Assembly: GCA_017651425.1 (NCBI GenBank)
Contig: JAGCCZ010000040.1
Span: 1 to 43,727, forward strand
Reading direction: 5' to 3'
Length of the DNA: 43,727 nt
Source of the DNA: Bacteroidales bacterium
Lineage (GTDB): Bacteria > Bacteroidota > Bacteroidia > Bacteroidales > WCHB1-69
Shown piece after piece: positions 24,209 through 34,789 of this stretch. Both the position numbers and the translations under genes were made by a program. The notes beneath the pieces were generated by a model that was given only the letters and a program-made list of their open reading frames with translations, did no database searches and was not told the origin of the DNA. Every line of letters starts with the position of its first letter. Position 1 is the stretch's first letter.

Positions 24209-25996
24209 ATGAAAAATATTCGAAATTTCTGCATCATAGCGCATATCGACCACGGCAAGAGCACGTTGGCCGACAGGCTTCTCCAATATACCAATACTGT
24301 CAATGACCGCGAGTTCCAGGATCAGGTGCTTGACGACATGGACTTGGAACGCGAGCGCGGCATCACCATCAAGAGCCACGCCATCCAGATGGAGTACTTG
24401 TATAAGGGCGAGAAGTACATCCTTAACCTTATCGACACGCCGGGCCATGTGGACTTCTCCTACGAGGTGTCGCGTTCCATCGCCGCCTGCGAGGGCGCGC
24501 TGCTGCTGGTGGATGCCACACAGGGCGTGCAGGCGCAGACCATCTCCAACCTCTATCAGGCCATCGACAGCGACTTGGAGATTATCCCTGTCCTTAACAA
24601 GATGGACATGCCCGCCGCCATGCCCGCCGAGGTCAAGGACCAGATTGTGGATCTGCTCGGCTGTGACGAGTCCGACATCATCGAGGCTTCCGGCAAGACG
24701 GGCCTCGGTGTCGAAGAGGTGCTGGAAGCCATCATTGAGCGTATTCCCGCCCCCAAGGGCGACCCCGACGCGCCGCTGCAGGCCCTCATCTTCGACTCCG
24801 TGTTCAACTCCTTCCGCGGCATAATCGCCTATTTCCGCATCTTCAATGGCACCGTCAGCACCCACGAGATGGTCAAGTTCCTCTCCACGGGACGCGAGTA
24901 CGATGCCGACGAGATCGGCATCCTCAAAATGGACCGCGTGCCCAGGCAAAAACTGTCCGCTGGCGACGTGGGCTACCTTATCACGGGCATCAAGACTTCC
25001 AAGGAGGTCAAGGTCGGCGACACCATCACCCATGTGGACAACCCCTGCACCGAGGCCATCGAAGGCTTCCAGGAGGTCAAGCCCATGCTCTTTGCCGGCA
25101 TCTACCCCACGGAGGCTGACCAGTATGAGGAGCTGCGCGCCTCCCTTGAAAAGCTACGTCTCAACGACGCTTCGCTTACCTTCGAGCCGGAATCGTCCGC
25201 CGCGCTCGGCTTCGGCTTCCGCTGCGGATTCCTCGGCCTGCTCCATATGGAGATTGTCGAGGAGCGTCTCGACCGCGAGTTCGACCAGGATGTCATCGCC
25301 ACCGTGCCCAACGTCTCCTACAAGGTGCTCACCACCAAGAAACAGTGGGTCGATGTCTATAACCCGTCGGGCATGCCACCGCCCACCGAGGTCGATCATG
25401 TGGAGGAGCCCTACATCCGCGCGCAGATTATCACCAAGGACGACTACATCGGTGCCATCATCAAGCTTTGCATCGACAAGCGCGGTACCCTCATCAACCA
25501 GATGTATGTGGCCGCCAACCGCGTGGAGCTGACTTTCGACATGCCCCTCGGCGAAATCGTCTTTGACTTTTACGACAAGCTCAAGAGCATCTCCAAGGGC
25601 TATGCCTCTTTCGATTACCATATCACCGATTTCAAGCCTGCATCCTTGGTGAAGTTGGACATCCTGCTGAACGGTGACTCCGTGGACGCCCTGTCGGCGC
25701 TGATCCATTCCGACAATGCCTACGCTTTCGGGCGTCGCATCTGCGAGAAACTCAAGGAGCTTATCCCCCGCCAGCAGTTCGATATCGCCATCCAGGCCGC
25801 CATCGGCTCCAAGATCATCGCCCGCGAGACGGTCAAGGCTGTGCGCAAGGACGTGACTGCCAAGTGCTACGGCGGTGACATCACCCGAAAACGCAAGCTC
25901 CTTGAGAAGCAGAAGAGGGGCAAAAAACGCATGCGCCAGATCGGAAATGTAGAAGTGCCGCAATCCGCCTTCCTTGCCGTGCTCAAATTGGATTAA
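24209..25996 (+). CDS. lepA: Elongation factor 4 (back-translocating GTPase)
   Basis: 595 residues, the standard length of LepA/EF4, a translational GTPase related to EF-G that acts on stalled or assembling ribosomes. G1 AHIDHGKST (11-19), G3 DTPGH, G4 NKMD and the LepA-specific C-terminal [19 protein letters not shown] basic region are all present, so it is not EF-G. The extreme C-terminus [17 protein letters not shown] is also typical. Its promoter box abuts the start codon. The nuclease gene follows after 64 bases. Confidence 0.97.
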   Translation: MKNIRNFCIIAHIDHGKSTLADRLLQYTNTVNDREFQDQVLDDMDLERERGITIKSHAIQMEYLYKGEKYILNLIDTPGHVDFSYEVSRSIAACEGALLLVDATQGVQAQTISNLYQAIDSDLEIIPVLNKMDMPAAMPAEVKDQIVDLLGCDESDIIEASGKTGLGVEEVLEAIIERIPAPKGDPDAPLQALIFDSVFNSFRGIIAYFRIFNGTVSTHEMVKFLSTGREYDADEIGILKMDRVPRQKLSAGDVGYLITGIKTSKEVKVGDTITHVDNPCTEAIEGFQEVKPMLFAGIYPTEADQYEELRASLEKLRLNDASLTFEPESSAALGFGFRCGFLGLLHMEIVEERLDREFDQDVIATVPNVSYKVLTTKKQWVDVYNPSGMPPPTEVDHVEEPYIRAQIITKDDYIGAIIKLCIDKRGTLINQMYVAANRVELTFDMPLGEIVFDFYDKLKSISKGYASFDYHITDFKPASLVKLDILLNGDSVDALSALIHSDNAYAFGRRICEKLKELIPRQQFDIAIQAAIGSKIIARETVKAVRKDVTAKCYGGDITRKRKLLEKQKRGKKRMRQIGNVEVPQSAFLAVLKLD

Positions 25997-26060
25997 CGCC
26001 ATGATTGGCTATGGTGTGGCAGATGCTTCCTGCCCCTTGGCCACAGATTCTTGACGCAGA

Positions 26061-28931
26061 ATGAAAACCACATTTCTATCCCAGCTTGCCGCGCGGCTCA
26101 TCTCCTTGGAGTTGCCTTTTGAACGAAGCGTTGTGGTGCTTCCCAACCGTCGTGCCCGCCGTATGCTGATGCAGGCGTTGGCGGCTGCGCACACCGGCGG
26201 CCCGATGTACGCCCCCGATGTTTTCACCATCAATGACTTTATCGACCGGCTGTCGCCGTTGAAAATCCCGGAAAAGTTCCCCTTGATAGTTTATCTGTAC
26301 AACTCTTACAGAGCCATGGCAGGAGAGGACGCTGATGACTTCAATACAGCATTGGCATGGATGCCCGCCTTTGTGGACGACATGTCGGAGGTGGACACGC
26401 AACTTGACAATGGTGAGCGAATCCTGCGTGATTTGGCAGGCGCCAAGAGCTTTGAAATCGGGTTCGGTCAGGATGAGCTCAGTGATGAGCAAAAACGGAA
26501 GGTGCAGTTCTACAATGTGCTTGCCGATCTTTATCTCCGTTACAAGGACGACCTTGCCAAGGATGGGCTCGGCTATGATGGCATGGTCTATCGCGATTGT
26601 GCGGAACATATAGAACAGTATTTCTCAAATCTGACCTACGAACATTATGTTTTCGCCGGTTTCCATGTGTTGAATCCTGCGGAATTGGCCGTGGTGAAAT
26701 ACATCAAAGAGCACGCCGATGCTCACTTTTTCTTCGATATCGATCCTTTCTATTGTGATTTTCAAAAGAATGAGCGTTTCACGACCGCGCATTTCCTGAC
26801 GAAAATTTGCAGAACCCTCCAGATGGACGAGGCAAAACTGCAGTTTTGTTCCGATAATTATGCCACGCAGCATAAGGAGATCCGCATTGTGGGCACGTCC
26901 AAGGAGATGAACCAGATCTATTATGCCATTCAGTGTCTGGAGGAGATCCGGGCGGCACAGGGCAATCTGGATGATACCGCGTTGGTGCTGGCCGATGAGG
27001 AGCTGCTGGTGCCGTTGCTCTCCGCCTACGATGTCAAGGACGCCAACGTGACGATGGGCTATCCGTTGACGGCTACGCCGGTACATACCTTGCTCGACGC
27101 TTTGCTTGACATCTACGAGCGTGGACAGGGCTATCGTCACGGGGGTGCCATGCGTTTCCATCGACGTGATATTCTGGCGCTGCTGCAGAGTCCGATCATA
27201 CAGAACTATGCGTTTGAAGACCGGCAGCAGTATCTTGAGCTTGTGGAAAAAATGCAGTCGGAACAACATTTCCTCTATTCTGTAGAGGAGCTTTCGGCGA
27301 TGCCCTTGCCGGCTTTCGGCGAGGTCACCGCACTGCTGCCTGTGCTGTTGGAATATTTCAACATGCTTTTGCTGCGTGCCAAGAAAGGTGATGCTTCCAT
27401 GCTTCGGCTTTTGGTGGAGCAATTGGCTGTCGTGCAGGATCAGATGGCGGCGTTGCAGGACAGTGGTGTCAGCCCAACCTTCTCCATCGTCAAGTACGCC
27501 ATCAAGCAGCAACTCTCCAATATTAAGATTTCCATCAAGGGCGATGCCACACACGGCCTTCAAATCATGGGCCTTCTGGAAACGCGCACACTCGATTTCA
27601 AGAATGTCGTCATGCTTTCCGTCAACGAAGGCACACTGCCATCGGGCATCACATACAACTCCATAATCCCGTACGATTTCAAGTTCCAGAACGAGACGTT
27701 GGAAAACTATCTCTACAAGGATCAGGTTTATGCCTATCACTTTTTCCGCCTTTTGCAGCGTGCGGAGAATATTGTGCTTCTTTATAATAATAATAGTATA
27801 GGCGGTGTCAACGAAAAAAGCCGCTTTATCGCCCAGTTTGAATTCGAGGTGCAGGAAAAAGGACTGGAAAACATCCATATTTCCTATCCAACCGTGGCGT
27901 TTCCATACGAGTCGTCGGCCACTGACGCGATTAAGGTCCGGAAAAGCGATGAGATTCTGGATAAACTGTATGAGTACCCCTATTCGGCCTCGGCTTTGAA
28001 GACGTACATCAATTGCCCGTTGCAGTTTTATTTCAGATACTTGTGTAATATCAGGACTTCCGATATGGTGAAGGATCGCGTGGAAAGCAATGCGGTCGGC
28101 AGCGTCGTACACGCCGTATTTCAGGAGGTTTTTGACGTAAGCCAGGGTGAGCAGTCGGACTTTAGCCAAAGAATAGACGAGTATTTGGCTGATTTGGACA
28201 AAAGAATCCGTCATATAGTTCTTACAAATGAAGATTTGCGGAAGAGTGTGCGTTGGGAGGAGAAAGATCTTTCCGAAGGGCGTGTCTATTTGGCGATGAC
28301 CATGATTCGCAACGATGTGGTCCATTATCTGAAGCGTTCCAAACAGGAGTTCCGGGAGCGAAACGTGACCATTGTAGGCAACGAGAGGAAATTGAGTTGC
28401 AAACTGCTTGTGGACGGGCACCCGCTTACGCTGTACGGCTTTGTCGATCGGTTGGAAACCGAGATCGATTCCGACACAAATGAACGCCATCTCACGGTGG
28501 TGGACTATAAGACGGGCAACGTCAACAAGGATCACCTTCGCGTGAACATGGAGGAAGCTGATGTCCCCTTTAGCGATCCCAAATACAAGGAGTTTCTGCA
28601 ATTGTTTTTTTATGCGCTGCTTTGCAAGTACAGCGATGATGAGACCATCAGGAAATATATCGGGGCTGTGCCGGTGCAGTGCGCCATCTTGTCCATTCAG
28701 GATGTGAACATGGGCGAGGAATACTTCCACAGGGCCCGCATCGCCGAGCGTGTCGAGGGACGCAAGAGGATAGGGGAGACGCCTTGCTTTACCGCGGATC
28801 GTATCGCCCTTTTTGAAGAGAGTTTGAGAACCCTGCTCTCTGAGATTATCGATCCAGAAAAAACATTTGGGCAGACCACCGACGCCGACCACTGCAAACA
28901 GTGCGACTTCAAACACCTGTGCGTGAGGTGA
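26061..28931 (+). CDS. AddB-like PD-(D/E)XK nuclease
   Basis: 956 residues. It resembles the B subunit of AddAB-type helicase-nucleases that process double-strand breaks. The N-terminal two-thirds is a helicase-like scaffold with no Walker A. The C-terminal RecB-like nuclease is clear: LYGFVDRLETE gives the metal-binding Asp and VVDYKTGNVN (about 813-822) gives the D-x-K core. Four Cys suited to an iron-sulfur staple flank it, as in AddB: one in INCPLQFYF (about 651) and three in CKQCDFKHLC (945, 948, 954). The partner UvrD-type helicase (AddA) is not next to it in this window, which is unusual. It lies between lepA and a convergent surface-protein gene. Confidence 0.85.
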   Translation: MKTTFLSQLAARLISLELPFERSVVVLPNRRARRMLMQALAAAHTGGPMYAPDVFTINDFIDRLSPLKIPEKFPLIVYLYNSYRAMAGEDADDFNTALAWMPAFVDDMSEVDTQLDNGERILRDLAGAKSFEIGFGQDELSDEQKRKVQFYNVLADLYLRYKDDLAKDGLGYDGMVYRDCAEHIEQYFSNLTYEHYVFAGFHVLNPAELAVVKYIKEHADAHFFFDIDPFYCDFQKNERFTTAHFLTKICRTLQMDEAKLQFCSDNYATQHKEIRIVGTSKEMNQIYYAIQCLEEIRAAQGNLDDTALVLADEELLVPLLSAYDVKDANVTMGYPLTATPVHTLLDALLDIYERGQGYRHGGAMRFHRRDILALLQSPIIQNYAFEDRQQYLELVEKMQSEQHFLYSVEELSAMPLPAFGEVTALLPVLLEYFNMLLLRAKKGDASMLRLLVEQLAVVQDQMAALQDSGVSPTFSIVKYAIKQQLSNIKISIKGDATHGLQIMGLLETRTLDFKNVVMLSVNEGTLPSGITYNSIIPYDFKFQNETLENYLYKDQVYAYHFFRLLQRAENIVLLYNNNSIGGVNEKSRFIAQFEFEVQEKGLENIHISYPTVAFPYESSATDAIKVRKSDEILDKLYEYPYSASALKTYINCPLQFYFRYLCNIRTSDMVKDRVESNAVGSVVHAVFQEVFDVSQGEQSDFSQRIDEYLADLDKRIRHIVLTNEDLRKSVRWEEKDLSEGRVYLAMTMIRNDVVHYLKRSKQEFRERNVTIVGNERKLSCKLLVDGHPLTLYGFVDRLETEIDSDTNERHLTVVDYKTGNVNKDHLRVNMEEADVPFSDPKYKEFLQLFFYALLCKYSDDETIRKYIGAVPVQCAILSIQDVNMGEEYFHRARIAERVEGRKRIGETPCFTADRIALFEESLRTLLSEIIDPEKTFGQTTDADHCKQCDFKHLCVR

Positions 28932-28967
28932 GCCGTCACAATTATACTTTTGGCGGGCAAGAAGGAA

Positions 28968-31900
28968 CTAAAACACCATCACGCTTCCCTTAATAACCTG
29001 CTTTTCACCAATTTTGTTCTGATAGTGGATGATGTAGTTGTATATGGTGTTCTTGTAAAGGTGCCCGTTGACGGTGCCGTTCCAGCGGAAAGTCTTGTCT
29101 GTGGAGTAATACACTAACTCGCCCCATCGGTCGTAAATGGAGACGTCAAAGCCTCGGTTCAGGATTTGCGGCCACAGGGCCTCGGCGAACCCGAATTGTT
29201 CATTGAGCCCGTCTTTGTTGCTGGGGGTGATACTGTTGGGCAGCAGTACCATATATTCGCACGCAGGGAGGGATATGGATGCCCTGTTGGTGCAACTTCC
29301 GTTGATGCCCTCTACGGAGTAGTTGCCGGATGCATAGACGGTGATGGTGGGTGCGGTCTCAGCCGTGCTCCAGACATAGTCCTCGAAATCGGTGACCACC
29401 TGCAGTTCAGCATATCCCTCCTCGCAGAAGTTTTCGGTGAAGGAGAGGATTTGGATGTGGGTGGGGATGACGGTAAGGTTAAGGGTCAGGATGCTGTCAG
29501 CCCCATGTTGGTTGGTCAAAGTCGTGGTGTAGGTGCCGGAACTGATATAGCCATTGTTGTTCCAGACAAAGGGGGTCTGATAGTCGCAAACGGTGGTGTC
29601 CAAAGTACTTGTGCTGTTGCGGTGTACTTGCAGCGAGAAGTAGTAAACGCTGTCGCATCCTGTTGCGCTGGTGTAGGCATCGACAATGGTGGTGTCGTCG
29701 TAAAACTCGATGCCATTGTAGATGTAGGGGAGGTCGTTCTCGTTGACAACCACGTCCACGGTGTCGAAAAAGGAGTGCCCGACAGTGAGGTGCATGATGA
29801 CGGCGTCGTCCACACCATTGGGGTTTACGATGAGGTGCTCGACAGTGTCAGGGCCCGTGAAGATGTGCCCGTGCCAGTCAAAGGGCAGCTCATGGTCGCA
29901 AATCATGGTGTCGATGTCGCGGCGGATGAGCACCTGGATGGTGTCGGTGATGCCGCAGTTGGTGAGCCGGACGAAGGAGATGTCGTCCATGCCGAAGTCG
30001 TTGCCGCCTCCACCGGTGTTTTGGTTGATGATGGAAATGGCGGCTTGGGTGTTGTTGCCGCTGTTCCAAATCTGATAGAAATTAAGCCAGGTGTTGTTCT
30101 GTCCGTATGTGGATGGTGCCGAGAAAATAGGGCCGATTTGTTGGTTGTTGATGCGGAACTGCAGCTGTGCCCAGGGATCGTTGGCCACGGTAGTGACCCA
30201 TGTGGAGAAAGCATAGTCCGTGTTGGGTGTCACGTTTATGGTTTGCGACCATACGACGGTGCCGGGGTTGGTGGATCCATTCACAATCATGTATTTGCCG
30301 CTGCCGGAGGTGTGATCATGCGCACCTTGGAAATTGGTGTGATAGGTGTTGGCATTGTTTCCCACCATGTAGGTTCCTTCATTTCCCAAGGTTCCCCATT
30401 GGGAATAGCCGCTGTTGGTGCCAAGTGTATAGGCACTTGTGAAGCCGGTGTTCCCTTGCTCGAAATCGCCGTTGGCGACCAAATTGATATTGGAGTTGTA
30501 TCCGGAGACGAAAAAGTACATCGACGATGTGGGACTTCCGGTTGTGGTGGCCGTGGTGAGGTTGCTGACGGCGCTGGCAGGCGACCAGACGTAAAACTCG
30601 CAGCCCGATGCCCAAAGCTGGACCGTCTGCCCGGAGTCGATGACCATGTCGCTGGAAGCCTGCATAACCGGTAGCGGAGAGATGTTCAAGTGAAGGGTTA
30701 TAAGGTTGTCGCAACCGCCGGTTTGGGAAGGCTCTGTTCTTGTGAAAGTGTGTTGGCCCGGTGTCCGGGTGCTGTCGGAAGGGAGGTTGAACCCCTCTTC
30801 CGTATAGGGTTCCCCTTGGCAAATCTCACCATAAACATCAAAATGCTGGGACTGTTGCACGTTTAAGGTCAGAAACAGGACAAGACTATCGGCTCCAGAT
30901 GCGTTTGGGATGGTCAGAATCTGTACACCTGCCTGGTTGAACACGACACCGTTCCATGTGTAAGGCAACTCGTGGTCGCAGATGTTTTGCACCAGCCAGT
31001 TGGTGTCGGCGGTGACAATGTGAAGCACATATTCCAGAGTGCTGTCGCAGCCGTGTACGCTCGGCGAGTGGAAAACCAATGTGGTGTCTCTGGGCGAGAC
31101 TGAGGTCAAGGTCCTTCCATTATAGGTGTAGGGCAATTGGCTGTGTCGAATGGTGTCGTGAATGACAGCGTGTTTCGCACCTTCAATCTGAACGGTGAAC
31201 GAAGTGTCGAAAGCACATCCTGCAGTGTAGGTGTGTATGGTGTATGGAGAATTCACGACGTGATTGTCCGGTATGTTGTCGGGCGTGATGATGAAGGTGG
31301 AATCAGAGGTCCTCGTGACATAGTTCCCGATCATGGTGATGCTGTCTGTGGAATATGTCGTGGAGGCGAGTAACGACGGATCCAATACCAACTCCCACTC
31401 CACCAAGTAGCCATTGTCATCATCTCTGAGATCTTGCACTTGAATGTACCAGTTCCCGTTCAGGGGACATCCGATGAGGTTGGAGAAGCTCTGCTTGGGG
31501 TGATAGATGTTCTGCATGAGCGCCACGTTGCTGGAGTCCACCACGGACGGATAGAACCCCTGCCCGGCACTGTTGTCCCACAAGGGGTTGTAACGCGTGT
31601 GTACATTGGCCGGCTCGTACATGAAACTGTGGCTCCCTCCGGCATATTGGTATCCCCGGTTGGTGTTGTCGGACCAGACATAGTTCCAGGGAACACCTAT
31701 GGGACTGAGGGTGCTGTCGCAACTCAGGTGGTCTGTCTGTCGGTTGGCTAATCCCAAATTCAATCTGAAGTATGGGTTTTGGAAGACACCGTCCCAATAG
31801 TCATTGAAAAAACCGCCGGACAGGGTCGGGGTTATTTGGCAGGATTGTCCATTCGGACAAACCAGCTTCACTTGAAGGTCCTCCAACGCGGAGTGTTCCA

Positions 31901-32423
31901 TCTTGATGCGAAGGAACAAAATGTCGTCTGGCGATTGGATGGTGGAATTGGCCGGAAAATCGGAGAATGGAAAAAAGGAACGGTAGTAGGTGCCGTAGGG
32001 CGGGCATGACATGCCGTCTGGCAGGAAGATCCTCTCGGACCGACTCATGGAAGCATTTGGGAAGTTTAAGGCAACCGTGGAGTTGGATTGCCTGCCAATC
32101 GTGACGGGCATGGTGTCACCAGAGCAAATAACATCCAATGGATGTAAATGTTGGATAGGGTTTGGCGTTATCCTGACAATGAGGCGCAGGTAGTTGAAAG
32201 CGGGTGTCGCGATGATGACGGAGCTGTCGCCATGGAAGGTGACACCGTACCAGTGGAATGGCAAGGCTGTCGCACAGATGGTGGTGTCCAAGCGCAACGT
32301 GTCCCCATCGCAAATCCCGCGTGCGGACTTGGCGAACAGATCAGGCTGTGAAATGTCGCTGGCCGCCATGAGGGATAGGCCGCAGAGAAGCAAGAGGGCA
32401 GTATGGATGAGTCGCTGGAGCAT
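28968..32423 (-). CDS. Large T9SS type B surface protein with P-like domain
   Basis: 1151 residues. Signal peptide MLQRLIHTALLLLCGLSLMA. A jelly-roll region (about 150-350) with LQVKLVCPNGQSC and GNWYIQVQDLRDDDNGYLVE resembles the proprotein-convertase P domain. A middle part (about 640-800) starting LVANGDFEQGNTGF looks like a carbohydrate-binding-type beta-sandwich. Six copies of a short module recur with cores such as LPFHWYGVTF, LPYTWNGVVF and LPFDWHGHIF. The end (about 1060-1151) has LLPNSITPSNKDGLNEQF, IYDRWGELVYYS and WNGTVNG. This is the gliding-motility-associated C-terminal domain that serves as a type B T9SS signal. Probably a surface adhesin or matrix protein. It is 29 bases after the PBP gene. 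Confidence 0.85.
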   Translation of the reverse strand: MLQRLIHTALLLLCGLSLMAASDISQPDLFAKSARGICDGDTLRLDTTICATALPFHWYGVTFHGDSSVIIATPAFNYLRLIVRITPNPIQHLHPLDVICSGDTMPVTIGRQSNSTVALNFPNASMSRSERIFLPDGMSCPPYGTYYRSFFPFSDFPANSTIQSPDDILFLRIKMEHSALEDLQVKLVCPNGQSCQITPTLSGGFFNDYWDGVFQNPYFRLNLGLANRQTDHLSCDSTLSPIGVPWNYVWSDNTNRGYQYAGGSHSFMYEPANVHTRYNPLWDNSAGQGFYPSVVDSSNVALMQNIYHPKQSFSNLIGCPLNGNWYIQVQDLRDDDNGYLVEWELVLDPSLLASTTYSTDSITMIGNYVTRTSDSTFIITPDNIPDNHVVNSPYTIHTYTAGCAFDTSFTVQIEGAKHAVIHDTIRHSQLPYTYNGRTLTSVSPRDTTLVFHSPSVHGCDSTLEYVLHIVTADTNWLVQNICDHELPYTWNGVVFNQAGVQILTIPNASGADSLVLFLTLNVQQSQHFDVYGEICQGEPYTEEGFNLPSDSTRTPGQHTFTRTEPSQTGGCDNLITLHLNISPLPVMQASSDMVIDSGQTVQLWASGCEFYVWSPASAVSNLTTATTTGSPTSSMYFFVSGYNSNINLVANGDFEQGNTGFTSAYTLGTNSGYSQWGTLGNEGTYMVGNNANTYHTNFQGAHDHTSGSGKYMIVNGSTNPGTVVWSQTINVTPNTDYAFSTWVTTVANDPWAQLQFRINNQQIGPIFSAPSTYGQNNTWLNFYQIWNSGNNTQAAISIINQNTGGGGNDFGMDDISFVRLTNCGITDTIQVLIRRDIDTMICDHELPFDWHGHIFTGPDTVEHLIVNPNGVDDAVIMHLTVGHSFFDTVDVVVNENDLPYIYNGIEFYDDTTIVDAYTSATGCDSVYYFSLQVHRNSTSTLDTTVCDYQTPFVWNNNGYISSGTYTTTLTNQHGADSILTLNLTVIPTHIQILSFTENFCEEGYAELQVVTDFEDYVWSTAETAPTITVYASGNYSVEGINGSCTNRASISLPACEYMVLLPNSITPSNKDGLNEQFGFAEALWPQILNRGFDVSIYDRWGELVYYSTDKTFRWNGTVNGHLYKNTIYNYIIHYQNKIGEKQVIKGSVMVF

Positions 32424-32452
32424 TATGTCGGGAAAAGATTATGTGGAAAAAA

Positions 32453-34750
32453 TTAGTCGAAATCTAAGGTCATGACAGAATCGCGTTTGGTTTCGTTGCA
32501 GCCGGAGGGGTCGCCGATGTACGATTCTGGGATGGTGAAACTATAGCCGGACTGGGCGCTTTTGTTCTCGGAGTTGACAACGGCATAGTAGGGCAGTTTG
32601 GGGTCGCCATAGACCTTTTGCATGAAGAGGCCGAACACCGGGAGAGCGGTGCGGGCACCCTGGCCCAAGGCTGTGGTGCGGAAGTGCGCGGAGCGGTCCT
32701 CGCAACCCACCCAGACACCGCAGGTCAACAGCGGAGTGTAGCCCACAAACCAGCCGTCGGACTGGTTGTCGGTGGTGCCGGTCTTGCCGGCTAACGGGAA
32801 GGAGAGCTTGTATTGGCCGCGCAACCGGCCGCCGGTGCCGTAGTCCACCACACCCTGCATCAGACGCACGGTCTTGAAGGCGGTGATCTGGTCGATGGCC
32901 TCGTTGCTCTTGGGCACATAGTTGTAGATGACGTTGCCGTCCTTGTCGCAGATCTTGGTGATGAAGACGGGCTCCACATACACGCCTTGGTTGGGGAAGC
33001 AGTTGATGGCACCCACTTGCTCATACAGGGTCAGCTCGCAGGCTCCCAAGCAGATGGCCGGCACTTCGGGGATGTCGGAGGTGATGCCCATGGCACGCAC
33101 CAATTCGATGACGGCGTGCGGACCGTAGCGCTTCATGATGTAGGCCGACACTTGGTTGAGGGAGTGGGCGAGGGCCTCGCGCAAGGGGATCATCTGTCCC
33201 TCGCGATAGCCGCCGGAGTTGCGCGGCGTCCAGGTGCCGCCGGGCGTGGTGATGGTCACCGGCACGTTCGGGACCATCGTGCAGGGGTCGAACTCGCCGC
33301 TCTGCATGGCCACGGTATAGACGTATGGCTTGAAAGTCGAACCGACCTGACGTTTCGACAACTTGACGTGGTCGAATTGGAACTGCTCGTAATTGGTGCC
33401 GCCCACGTATGCCTTCACGCGCCCCGTGTTGGCCTCCATGCACATCAGGCCGCATTGCAAAAACGACTTGAGGTATCGAATGGAGTCGAAAGGCGACATG
33501 ATCGTGTCCTTCGGACCCTTGTATGTGAAGATGGACATTTTCACCTTTTTGTTGAAGGCCGCACGGATCTCCTCGTCGGTGGCGCCGGCGTCCTTCATGC
33601 GGTCATAGCGTTCCGACTGCTTGACCGCTGCCCAAAGGATGCGGTCGGTCTGCTCCTCGGAAAGGTTGACGAAGGGGGCGTTCTTGGCATTCTTGATGTG
33701 CTCGAAGAAGAGCGGCTGCAAATAGTTGCACACATGCTCCTCAACCGCCTCCTCGGCATGCTTCTGCATACGGGAGTCAATGGTGGTGTATATCTTCAGG
33801 CCATCGCAATAGATGTCGTAGTATGAACCGTCCTGCTTGGGGTTCTGGCGGCTCCATTCTTTGAGAAATTGACGCAGGTATTCGCGGAAATAGGTGGCCA
33901 AACCTGCATAATGCGCCTGCGAGCGGAAATTGGACAGGTCAATGGGGAGTTCCTTGATGGAGTCAAGGTCTGTTTGGGAAAGATAGCCGTATTTGTTCAT
34001 CTGCCCCAATACCACGTTGCGCCTTCCCAAGGCGGCTTGGTAGTGGCGGCGGGGACTGTATTGCGTGGGGGCCTTGAGCATGCCCACCAGCAAGGCGGCC
34101 TCTTCGGTGTTGATCTCGTCGGGCTGCTTGTTGAAGTAGGTGCGCGCCGCCGACTTGATGCCCACGGCGTTGTTGCCGAAATTCACCGTGTTGAAATACA
34201 TGGCTAAGATTTCGTCCTTGGAATACTTGCGTTCCAACTTGGTGGCCACCACCCACTCCTTGAACTTGAAGAAGACCAACTTTATTTTGTTCATCTTCTG
34301 GTCGCGCGGGAAAAGGTTTTTGGCCAACTGCTGCGTGATGGTGCTGCCACCGCCTTTGCGGTGAAAGGTGAGCACGCCGGAAGCCACACGGAACAGGGCC
34401 TTGGCATCCACGCCGGAATGTCTGTAGAACCGGGAGTCCTCCGTGGCGATCAGGGCATCCTTCAGGGGCTGCGACAGGTCCTTGTATTTGCAGTTGGAAC
34501 GATTCTCCAAATAATAGGTGCCGAGCAATTCTCCATCGGCGGAGATGACTTCTGTGGCCAAATTGGCATCCGGGTTTTCCAATTCCGTGAAAGAAGGCAT
34601 ATAACCGATCCATCCCAAGGAGATGAGGATGAATAACAGTGCGAGCAATCCGATAATGGAGAAATAACAAATCCAGAAAGGCTTGATCCATCGCGATTTG
34701 CCGCCATTGCCCTTGTCGGAGCTCTTTTGTTTCTTGGAACCGTTGTACAT
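32453..34750 (-). CDS. Penicillin-binding protein 1A (transglycosylase/transpeptidase)
   Basis: 765-residue class A PBP that polymerises and cross-links peptidoglycan in the periplasm. A cytoplasmic basic tail is followed by one membrane helix (about 25-49). GT51 domain: EDSRFYRHSGVD with catalytic Glu104, GGSTITQQLAKNLF (134-147) and KLERKYSKDEILAMYFN. Transpeptidase domain: STFK with nucleophile Ser471, SLN (530-532) and AGKTGTTDNQSDGWF with KTGT (656-659). All catalytic motifs are intact. It lies between the beta-helix protein (39-base gap) and the T9SS protein on the same strand, so it may be co-transcribed with them. I saw no promoter box directly upstream. Confidence 0.95.
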   Translation of the reverse strand: MYNGSKKQKSSDKGNGGKSRWIKPFWICYFSIIGLLALLFILISLGWIGYMPSFTELENPDANLATEVISADGELLGTYYLENRSNCKYKDLSQPLKDALIATEDSRFYRHSGVDAKALFRVASGVLTFHRKGGGSTITQQLAKNLFPRDQKMNKIKLVFFKFKEWVVATKLERKYSKDEILAMYFNTVNFGNNAVGIKSAARTYFNKQPDEINTEEAALLVGMLKAPTQYSPRRHYQAALGRRNVVLGQMNKYGYLSQTDLDSIKELPIDLSNFRSQAHYAGLATYFREYLRQFLKEWSRQNPKQDGSYYDIYCDGLKIYTTIDSRMQKHAEEAVEEHVCNYLQPLFFEHIKNAKNAPFVNLSEEQTDRILWAAVKQSERYDRMKDAGATDEEIRAAFNKKVKMSIFTYKGPKDTIMSPFDSIRYLKSFLQCGLMCMEANTGRVKAYVGGTNYEQFQFDHVKLSKRQVGSTFKPYVYTVAMQSGEFDPCTMVPNVPVTITTPGGTWTPRNSGGYREGQMIPLREALAHSLNQVSAYIMKRYGPHAVIELVRAMGITSDIPEVPAICLGACELTLYEQVGAINCFPNQGVYVEPVFITKICDKDGNVIYNYVPKSNEAIDQITAFKTVRLMQGVVDYGTGGRLRGQYKLSFPLAGKTGTTDNQSDGWFVGYTPLLTCGVWVGCEDRSAHFRTTALGQGARTALPVFGLFMQKVYGDPKLPYYAVVNSENKSAQSGYSFTIPESYIGDPSGCNETKRDSVMTLDFD

Positions 34751-34789
34751 GTCGTTTTCTATTATGCTTGGGTTAATGTGGTTTCTGTG

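Noticed and set aside
26625..28916. A 763-codon minus-strand open frame inside the AddB-like gene
   Set aside because: Shadow of the real gene; the plus strand has an intact nuclease motif and cysteine cluster, the minus strand nothing recognisable.
29166..30674. A 502-codon plus-strand open frame opposite the T9SS type B protein
   Set aside because: Antisense shadow rich in Gly, Val and Asp, with no signal peptide or start context, while the minus strand has complete domains.
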